Shown: one piece after another, positions 56,134 to 64,000 of the stretch
How the letters are laid out: each line of letters opens with the position of its first letter
Numbering within the stretch: position 1 is the first letter of the stretch
From: Ooceraea biroi
Taxonomy: Eukaryota > Arthropoda > Insecta > Hymenoptera > Formicidae
Direction of reading: 5' to 3'
NCBI RefSeq assembly: GCF_003672135.1
Contig: NC_039510.1
Coordinates: forward strand, 12,524,001-12,588,000
DNA length: 64,000 nt
Notes under the pieces: model-generated
The model's input: the letters and a program-made list of their open reading frames with translations, nothing else
The model's database searches: none
What the model was told of the DNA's origin: nothing
Translations under genes and position numbers: made by a program

Positions 56134-59100
56134 TATATTACAACAATAGTTTATTTCTTTTATTTCGTACATTACATACAAAAATGAGATATAGCAATAT
56201 CATATATATAAAATGACTTTTATGTAACCGTTCGTAAGAGCATACGCATATTGCCTTTGTTAGATACCATAATTCCCTGCACTTAAGGAACAAAGCATCA
56301 CAATTTTTGCGGTGTCCGCATCCCCGAAGACATCCATATTTCAGACGCCGTTTTTTCCACAAAATCCCCTGCTGCCCGCCGAGGAAAGATCTCTCCTCCG
56401 GAATTTCTGTTCTGTTTCTGTAAATCGGGATTTCACTGCGTAGCTTCCGCTTTTGCGTCTCTTGCCGTCTCAGTGCTTCCGCCATCGTACGTGAGAGGAG
56501 GATCTCTTTCGCGGGTTTTCCGGCGATTATCATCTTCAACAACGTATTTCGGAAACGACCGGCGTCACCGTTTCTGACAAGTTAGCAGTCTAACGAACTA
56601 ACGCACTGCCGTCCTGAAGATCTTCATCTCGTCGTGCGCTTCCACCCGCGGAGAATCATGCATTTTAATGCGAAGCTTCAACTCTTCACGGAAGAAATGC
56701 ATTAGGAGGAGGAAATCATCGCTACGTATCCCGAGCTTGATTTCACTCGAATGGCTCCTATTTCCCGCGATCGTTATTCTATCCGTCTGTTTTTCTCGTT
56801 ATTCGCGAGCACTCAGTTCGATGGAAAACAGAGATCCTACTTCAAAAGGACTATACACATCTCTCATAGCGAGAAAGCGCATTCCCGAATTCACGAACGG
56901 AAGAATAACCATTCCGTTACCTTGCCCGGAGATGGCACGCAATGTCTGAGGGAGGAAACTACCTGAATACATCACTAAATTTGAGAGAGATAAAGTAGGA
57001 ATTATACTGAAATACGGAGGAGTATCAGTTGTTCAAAAATTTACAGACCTCTGCTTTAGATTATTTATTATTGTGAAAGAAAACATTTTCTCTCCCGAAG
57101 CGTGTAAACTCCGAAAAAAGATGTTAAATAATGAACCAGTATTCTATATTAATGTACTTACGACTTTGTCAGTTTTTCTTTTCGTACTAATGTAACTAAT
57201 CAAGTTTCAAGGGCGAAGCCGACGCCGAGGTCCCTTCCACTTTGCGCCCACGTGTCCTGCGATCGTGGTCACGAGTAGACAATGATCCCACATCCATTAA
57301 AAAGAAAGAAGCGGCCCAGCAATCTCGCACCGAAACTCATGTGGGAGTATCCCTTCCCGAGGGCGCGCGTAGGGAGTCTCGTATTACGTATTCCTTTGTA
57401 TGCGTATGTAAATCCACCGACACAACGGCGTAGAATCGCGAGAGAGGGGGAAATGTGAAAAATGTGGGGTCATCTCGAAAACTTGCGTTCGAGAATTAAA
57501 ACGTGCATAAAAGCGCCTTTCTTTTTTACTCGCGCGAGACGGTACATTTCGAGCGAGATAAACGTTTCGCAGCGTGTCCAATTGCGCCCCCGTTGTGCCT
57601 TTGGGCATTTTATAAATAATCGCTATCGCTGCGATCGATATGACATTAAAGTTAAATACAAAAAACATGTTTTTCACGATTTTTGCGACTCTTTATTTCC
57701 ACCCACACGATTTATATTCGCGCTCAATACGTCCGGAAATAAACAGCGAATACGTCTACACGAAAGAGTCGCAAGAATTGCGTCCTGATGGGCATTTATG
57801 GCAGAACGCGAAGGTGGATAATATGATGTTTTTGCAGACTTTAGTGGCTTTTACAAGCATACTAAAGGACATTCTATAAACATGGTAACGAGGTGCCGCA
57901 GTCTAGCACTCGAATGAAACGTACTCATCGAGGATAAAATTCTCATATAGAGGAATATTAAGAAGCTATAATATACATATATTCTTTATTCATATATACA
58001 TATATTGTTAATACATTTACATATATTGTTGCTGATAAAGGCATTCAGAAGTATAATTTCATAGCGTAGACATTTTTATCGTCAGATGCAGTGTTTGCGC
58101 CTTTGCGCAGTGATGCAGGTATATGTATGTCGCGTTTGTCTTTCATAAGTGAATGTGTGCATCGAAAGCGCGAGCGCTATTCCGCCCATACCATCATCCT
58201 TAAAATTTCGTAGTCGTATATCGTAACAAATGATTTTTTATTGGCCAAACCTTTTTCTCGTGCAAATTTATGCCCGCTTCTTATTCATCCCTTTTCCTCG
58301 CGTGCCTCATTCAATTGAAACGGCCCTTTGATACTTTGTATTTCGTAATGGTTAAACGATGGATTCCTGTGTATTATGTTAAATGACGTACACAATAATT
58401 TCATTCTTCCGCACTCGTAACGTGCGTTTATTAATTCGTGTGATTCGTGAAGCAGAAATATTTTTTATATTTTCACGAAATATATATTTTTCTCGAAAGA
58501 AATGTATTTTATATAAAATATTATTTCATACGTGAAAAAGTAATAAGTATCTAGTAAGAGTCGTCATGATTGTGTTTATGTTATTAATCATTTTACGAAT
58601 GTTTACTGTGTAATGCAATACTGTGTAATAAAAATTATGTGTTATGCGAAATTAATAATTGCGAAGAGAATTAATAAAAGCGAAGAGTGTGTAGACTATT
58701 ATATATATAAAATTATAATGATAAGTTATCGAGATTTATTGAAAGCGAATAAATATATTGATAAGTTTAGTTTAATTGAGAAGCGTTTTATTGGAATAAA
58801 GTTAAAGTATAAATGATTGAATGTTGCATTGTAATGCTTATTCAGTTGAATATACATATGTAATACGGTATCGTAATAAACGGATATCGATATTGATGTT
58901 GCAAAACCGATAATGTCGGCGCACATTTTAATTGAAAGTTTATTAGTTATTCGAAACCTCTTGCACAAGCTTATTATTAAAAATTCGCTGCGCTCGCTTT
59001 GTCAGTAGCATAACTCGATAACTCTGTGGCTTTCCCCGTCATACTTTTACTGTCATGTTTTACAATCCGTGTTTTGCGTTCTCTCACCCGACTAATCGAT

Positions 59101-59411
59101 AACGCTTTCCCGGGATTCAACTAAACTATATCCTTATCAAACATATTGCGGCGCAATTATAACTTCCGAACACCCAAACGACGAAGAAACTCCAACATTC
59201 ATGCGGATTCCATTAAACGAAAGTTCAATAATATCTCCGTATTCACCATTATTAATTTAAATTATTCTTCATTTTGTAAGTCATCCAGTTAAGCGTATTT
59301 AAATATGGTATATTTTAATACCAGTGTAATAGAATTTTTTGTATACAACAATTATGCAACATAGATTATACAGTAAAGCGCAGAATATTACAATGAAAGG
59401 AGTATATCACT
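56134..59411. other. Intergenic region with protein-like minus-strand stretch
   Basis: Between the foldback element and the orphan secreted-protein gene. The segment 56948-56138, read on the minus strand, looks protein-like but changes frame and contains stops (see findings). From 57880 on it is AT-rich with nothing recognised. Confidence 0.5.
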
Positions 59412-59417
59412 TTTATT
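59412..59417 (-). terminator. Polyadenylation signal of the orphan secreted-protein gene
   Basis: AATAAA on the minus strand beginning 7 bases after the stop codon, implying a very short 3' untranslated region. Confidence 0.7.
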
Positions 59418-59423
59418 TCTCGT

Positions 59424-59674
59424 TTAGAGCATTTCAGGCTGGGCACCTGGAGTTGCGAGGTCCAACTTCCAACGTATCCTTTCGGTAACATTGGTTCTCG
59501 GATTATAAGAAGTTTCATTGTGATAAAGGATATTTCCGTCATATCGCTCTTCAATATCGCGCACATACGGTTCCCCGTCTGGCGTGTGACCGGACATGAT
59601 CGTTCTTGAAAGGCCATTTCCAGTGCTGACGACAATGATATTGCCATTGTTTGATATTATCCGTCCGTGTACAT
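59424..59674 (-). CDS. Orphan secreted protein exon 3
   Basis: Starts after gttcgcAG with the last two bases of an Asp codon and ends TAA. It encodes VHGRIISNNGNIIVVSTGNG, then PYVRDIEERYDGNILYHNET, and ends in GAQPEML. Confidence 0.85.
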
Positions 59675-61718
59675 CTGCGAACAAATTTTCGTGCAATAAG
59701 CTAATCTCTCTCGTCGATTATGGCGGGTTACATCAATATAATGCGCAATGGCCACAATTACATATTAAATCAAACTGCTTGCATGTGACTTAATTTTTTT
59801 AATTTAAGTTTAATTTTTTAAATTTAATTAATTGTTTTAATTTAATTTAATTTAAACATGTTTTAATTAATTAAACACAATTTAATTAAAACATGTTTAT
59901 CTACAGAAAGCACACAACTTTAAAATATAAATTGATTAAATCAAGAATTGATTAAACAGTCTCGTTATCTCCGCGACTCTGTCTCTGCTTCAACGTGATC
60001 GAAATTGTAAGAAATCATATCTATGAGAGTTTCCAAAGCACGTTTGATTACGACCCGGTAAAGCAATCACTTTCGATTTCGAGACACCCTGTACAATCCC
60101 CAACTAATTGCATTTAAATTGTAATGTCATCAGCTGCTGGCTCCAAGTGTGTATAACGGGAACGAAACTTTTTAGCGATAATCGCCGATAACGCTGATTC
60201 GATATGCCTCTAGGTATAGCCACGCACTAATTGCATAGGTAAACGCTGCGTGCGAAGCTGAACGTCGGTATCGAATTAACGGTGCCGAGTGGAAAAAGTG
60301 TTCTAGCCACCTTGAGACTCATAGAGGAGAATGCAAGTGTCTATTCGCCGTATCTTGGTCGATAGTGAAAGGAACTTGGTTCGACCGTGCGGCGAGCGAT
60401 TTTGAGGTTCCCCGTTGGACTCTTTATCTCTCGTAACGATAAAGAACATCGTGATGCGATTTGTGCATGAACTATTATGCAAACGCGTCGACCTCTCTTC
60501 CGTATGTGACACGAAAGAGACACCACGAATTTCCATGCTACACTGATACCGCTGTTCCGGAATTTTCCGAACGAGCAACGGATGGGCAAACACGTCGCTA
60601 TATTGCTCAGCAATATTGATCCAGGTTCTCTAGAGGCAATATCGAATTAAATAATACTACGCGAGGCGTTAAATATTTAACAGCGTATTAGAAACGCTGA
60701 TAAAAATAGCACAATGAGGAAAAACAGCACAATAAGAAATGGATAAAAGCAGCACAATGAATAATAAAGTCTGCGATGCGCTTCTGGCAAGAGCGAGAAT
60801 CTTGATCTCTTTTATGGTCATCAGATTCATTTGCATGAGGCGCAAACGTTTTCAGCGCAACGATTAAATCACCATGTCTCTTTTACTTGGATCCAGTTTC
60901 TTAATTTTTATCCCACTCTTTTCTGTCGTATTGCCTACTTAGAACTAACGCCATGAGTCATTTACGTGCCGTGATAATTTAATACGGTTATTCGATCTCT
61001 GTCTCGGCTATCCTTGGACTAGACAAACACCAATCAGCGTCGGATTGTTAAATATCTCGCAGCAGATTACCTCTCGGTAGACTCTCGATCGCTCTGTTGG
61101 CTTCCCTGAGCGCAGGCTCCAATGAATCTTGCACATTCTGCTGTATCTGTGCTTTCAACTGTTGGGTGAAGCGCTGTACCTGTCCATTAATATTTTCGGT
61201 CATACGAGTGATGCTGCGCGTCAGATCGTTGGTCCAATCCGCTGCGCTCATCGTCGAACATGCGCTGCAACAGAAAACCGCATGTATTATCAGACAAATG
61301 ACAGATTACAGGCTCCACGTTCATTCGCTCAGCACGAATGCAATCGCAGCAAACAATAGCTCGCACACCTATACCGCGCGATGATTCATACGCGCCCACC
61401 AAGTGTAAAAGCACATATATGACGACACGATAATAGTCAAATGTTATCATTGGAGCGCGGAGGTTGCGAACGATATTACTGCCGAGCGACAATCGGCGCA
61501 TTCAGTGCGAAAATACAGCTGCCAACCTATCCTCCGCATGATTGAAACGGTCAGATTCGTCGACCAACTGCAGAACTGTGCTGTTCCACCGATCAGAATC
61601 TACGTAGCGGTCGAACGTTAATGTGGAAGAGGAACGTAGCAAATCGTTGGCGATCAACGGAGACTGACCTGATCAGCAATGCGGCAATCAGAACGACATC
61701 GCTGGTTTTCCTAGCCAT
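59424..61718 (-). CDS. Small secreted protein of unknown function (3 exons, 164 aa)
   Basis: Exons 61718-61669, 61264-61071, 59674-59424 join in one frame (phases 2 and 1) from ATG to TAA. The first about 24 residues are a signal peptide (core VVLIAALLI, cleavage likely after the Ala-rich TMSA). Residues about 27-78 form an amphipathic Gln-rich helix (for example VQRFTQQLKAQIQQNVQDSL), probably coiled coil. The C-terminal 80 residues, starting DVHGRIISNNGNIIVVSTGN, look beta-rich and carry two N-glycosylation sequons (NET, NVT). No cysteine remains in the mature protein apart from those near the signal end. A strong TATA box upstream and a short 3' end suggest high, regulated expression. I do not recognise the family; it may be insect- or ant-restricted. 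Confidence 0.82.
59675..61070 (-). other. Orphan gene intron 2
   Basis: 1.4-kb intron with an AT-rich inverted repeat (59854-59898). A short sequence cacccctg-like end (acaccctgtaca near 60086) resembles the terminus of the foldback elements but is too short to call. No gene. Confidence 0.7.
59854..59898. repeat. AT-rich inverted repeat
   Basis: aaacatgttttaattaa and its exact inverse complement, separated by 11 bases. Confidence 0.8.
61071..61264 (-). CDS. Orphan secreted protein exon 2
   Basis: Phase 2/1, between gttgcAG and GTAATC. It encodes the end of the signal peptide (ACSTMSAADW) and the helical segment TNDLTRSITRMTENINGQVQ to ESLPR. Confidence 0.85.
61669..61718 (-). CDS. Orphan secreted protein exon 1
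   Basis: ATG followed by MARKTSDVVLIAALLI and two bases of a Ser codon, then GTCAGT donor. First half of a signal peptide. Confidence 0.8.
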
Positions 61719-61898
61719 TTCTGCCCGTCTTTGGATCTCGCGTGATGTAAGTGGAAAGACGAAGTCACGCTTTCGCCGTCACCGAGAACGCGTAATGGAT
61801 CCGGTTAGGTCACACCTCGTTCTGTGCGCTACGACGATCAGCAAAGCATATTGCACCGGTGCCGCTAACGCTCTGCTGTGCCCCGCGGTCTCTCTGCG

Positions 61899-61908
61899 CT
61901 TTTATATA
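61899..61908 (-). promoter_or_regulatory. TATA box of the orphan secreted-protein gene
   Basis: TATATAAAAG on the minus strand, about 180 bases upstream of the ATG. Start site expected near 61875. Confidence 0.75.
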
Positions 61909-62464
61909 CACAGACATTCGTGAGCATGATGTTATCAAAGCCGCACTCTGGAGTTACGTATAATACGTGTACGCACGTCGCAACGGCAGTAGACTGCCGC
62001 AATAGACCAAGGAAACGCGAACGAGGTCCTCGGAAGGATAGTGGGATGGATCGTCGAACAACGTCACGATCAAGATGTTATTGATACGATAAAATTGAAA
62101 GAAACATTCAACAATAAAGGACAGGAAGAAGTGAGATCGAATTGAAAGGAAGGATAAAATGTTGAAAAATGAAAGACACGCAAGATAAAATTGAAAGAAA
62201 CGGTGAAAAATAATGCGGATGCATGTGCCTACTGTTTAAAGTTTTAAACGGCGTAGAGGATGTAGGAGAATATATGAGTTTTACATGATTTTATGTGACA
62301 GTACTGTATAAGTTAAGAGTTATTTTTCATTTACACGTTGGTCACTATTTATAGCTATTCTATTTATACACTTGTCTGTATTGATATATTCTCTTGACGT
62401 AATATGTAATACGTACACGTATACTTAAAGATATTTTATGATACCACATTTTCACTCAATAATA
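61909..62464. other. Intergenic spacer
   Basis: Spacer upstream of the orphan gene's TATA box. Contains repeated words such as gataaaattgaaagaaac (62080s and 62180s). No gene. Confidence 0.7.
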
Positions 62465-62678
62465 TTAGATTATTGTATAATTTTTCGTATTGTCTTATTT
62501 CGTGCGCTTATCTTTGACGCACAATAAATTATTATTAGATTTATTTTTAAACTACGCTGCTAGGTAGTATGCAACCAACTTAACAGCGCAGTTGATTGGC
62601 AAAAACAAATCTAATAATAATTTATTGCGCGTCGAAGATAAGCATACAAAATACGACAGAAATTATACAATAATCTAA
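62465..62678. mobile_element. MITE-like palindromic element (214 bp)
   Basis: Starts ttagattattgtataatttt and ends in its inverse, with TA directly outside on both sides. The arms, about 80 bases each, also share gcttatct and aataaattattattagattt, with a few mismatches. It has a central unpaired segment of about 50 bases and no coding capacity. Confidence 0.8.
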
Positions 62679-62690
62679 TATATGAATATA

Positions 62691-63978
62691 TTAGGTTGGC
62701 AAATAAGTTCGTTCGGTTTTTGTTTCGGTGCAACTTCTTTCCAATTCACTCTTGTTTTTCTCGATACTATCGCGCAACTTCAGAGTGCATTTAAAAGTAC
62801 ATGTTTCACATAACCTTTCTGTAAATTTTGGTTTGACTAACATCAATATTGTGTGTGCTGCGTAGCTGTAAAAATGGAAGTAAATAACGTGCATTATCGT
62901 CATATTTTGCTCTATTATTTCAAGAAGAGCAAACGAGCTGCAAAGGCTCATAAAAAGATATGCCGTGTTTATGGAGATGATGCCTTAACAGAACGCGTAT
63001 GTCAAAAGTGGTTCACCAAATTCCGTTCTGGAGATTTTGACGTCAATGATGCGCCTCGCTCCGGTCGCCCGATCGAGATTGATTCAAGTAATGTCAAAGC
63101 TATCATCGATAAAAATCCATCCCAATCGGTGCGAGAGATTGCTACAGCACTTAATATATCTCATATAAAGCGTAGAAAACAATTTGCGCCAACTGGAATA
63201 CGTTTCTCGGCTCAATGTGTGGGTGCCGCATGAATTAACCGAGGCCAACTTGGCCACTCGCATATCCATCTGTGATTTGCTGCGGAAACGTCAAGAAAAC
63301 GATCAATTTTTGAAGCGGTTAGTGACAGGAGATGAAAAATGGGTCGTCTATGAGAATGTAACGCGGAAAAGATCATGGGGACACAGCAGCGAGCCACCAC
63401 AAACAACCTCGAAGGCAGGATTGCATTCGAAGAAGATCATGCTCTCCGTATGGTGGGATTTCAAAGGTGTCACTTACTACGAGCTGTTACCGTCAAGCAA
63501 AACAATTGATTCAACCATATACTGCTCGCAGTTAACAAAATTGGACCAAGCACTCCGCAAAAAACGTCCAGAATTGATAAATCGAAAAGGTGTTGTCTTC
63601 CACCACAATAACGCCAGACCTCACACATCATTGACAACTCGGAACAAATTACTCAGTCTTGGCTGGGATGTTTTGCCTCATCCTGCGTATTCACCGAACC
63701 TGGCCCCTTCCGATTATCATTTATTCCGGTCGTTGCAAAACTCTTTAAACGGAAAAATCTTCAAGGATGAAGAGAACGTCAAAAGACACCTGGATTGGTT
63801 TTTCGCCGATAAGCCTCAGATGTTTTACGAACGCGGCATAATGAAGTTGGTGGAAAGATGGCAAGAAGTCATCAATAAAAATGGTCAATATATAATTGAT
63901 TAAAATTTATTTCGTGTATCAAAAAAATTGTATTTTATTCCACCTTAAAAAACCGAACCAACTTATTTGCCAACCCAA
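62691..63978 (+). mobile_element. Mariner-family transposon, full length
   Basis: 1288 bp from TTAGGTTGGCAAATAAGTT at the left to its inverse (aacttatttgccaacccaa) at the right, flanked by TA (62689-62690 and 63979-63980). Terminal repeats are about 30 bp with few mismatches. It contains a broken transposase (62874-63903). Size, ends and TA target are typical of mariner; the subfamily is not assigned. Confidence 0.95.
62874..63903 (+). pseudogene. Mariner transposase, inactivated
   Basis: Begins MEVNNVHYRHILLYYFKKSK, with the paired helix-turn-helix DNA-binding region including WFTKFRSGDFDVNDAPRSGR. The frame is lost near 63171 by what looks like a one-base insertion and resumes with LRQLEYVSRLNVWVPHELTE. 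The first catalytic Asp is present (VTGDEKW). The second, normally in HDNARPH, is Asn (HNNARPH). The third is present (LAPSDYHLF). So both reading frame and active site are broken. The rest of the sequence is well preserved and ends at TAA 63901-63903. Confidence 0.93.
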
Positions 63979-64000
63979 TATAATAACTCGAACTTTTATA

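Noticed and set aside
57640..57879. Small frame beginning MTLKLNTKNMFFTIFATLYF
   Set aside because: Looks mildly protein-like and has a hydrophobic start, but there is no promoter, splice or homology support.
60080..60097. acaccctgtaca resembling the end of the foldback elements
   Set aside because: Only about ten bases match, and no second end or TA-bounded partner is visible.
60303..60613. Two overlapping minus-strand frames inside intron 2 of the orphan gene
   Set aside because: They overlap each other in different frames, lie in a well-supported intron and have no recognisable content.

Overview
The window is animal nuclear DNA. Genes are split by many GT-AG introns, there are AATAAA signals and TATA promoters, and degenerate DNA transposons are scattered throughout. 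The receptor guanylyl cyclase and clip-domain protease families, a mariner element, and mixed AT-rich and CpG-undepleted GC-rich stretches point to an insect. An ant or other aculeate hymenopteran is most likely, but that is inference.

Positions 1054-39920 (+) hold the 3' 39 kb of a receptor-type (natriuretic-peptide-receptor-like) guanylyl cyclase. I could join 14 coding exons in one continuous reading frame, giving 778 complete residues: juxtamembrane segment, kinase-homology domain, dimerisation helix, catalytic cyclase domain, and an unusual disordered Gln/Pro/Ser-rich tail of about 200 residues. The extracellular receptor and transmembrane exons must lie upstream of the window. An extra exon with its own good ATG (13372-13555) sits in one intron. 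It is phase-compatible with the next cyclase exon, so it is either an alternative promoter for a receptor-less isoform or the start of a nested gene.

Positions 46562-42096 (-) hold a complete eight-exon clip-domain serine protease (451 residues, trypsin-like specificity) with a TATA box and polyadenylation signals. Its 3' end converges on the cyclase 3' end. Positions 61908-59412 (-) hold a compact three-exon gene for a small secreted protein (164 residues: helical segment plus glycosylated C-terminal part) that I do not recognise.

Between 46.6 and 59.4 kb I see no gene I can defend. That stretch holds a diverged direct duplication (53.4/54.5 kb), an element with long inverted repeats (a second copy lies at 5.0 kb), and a protein-like stretch with broken frames (56.1-56.9 kb). 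Non-autonomous transposons with TA or TTA flanks lie at 5026, 14130, 27682, 55282 and 62465. A complete-length but dead mariner (frameshift plus a lost catalytic Asp) ends the window. The genes do not form a shared pathway. The cyclase is a cGMP-producing membrane receptor, the protease belongs to an extracellular proteolytic-cascade family, and the third gene is an orphan secreted protein.
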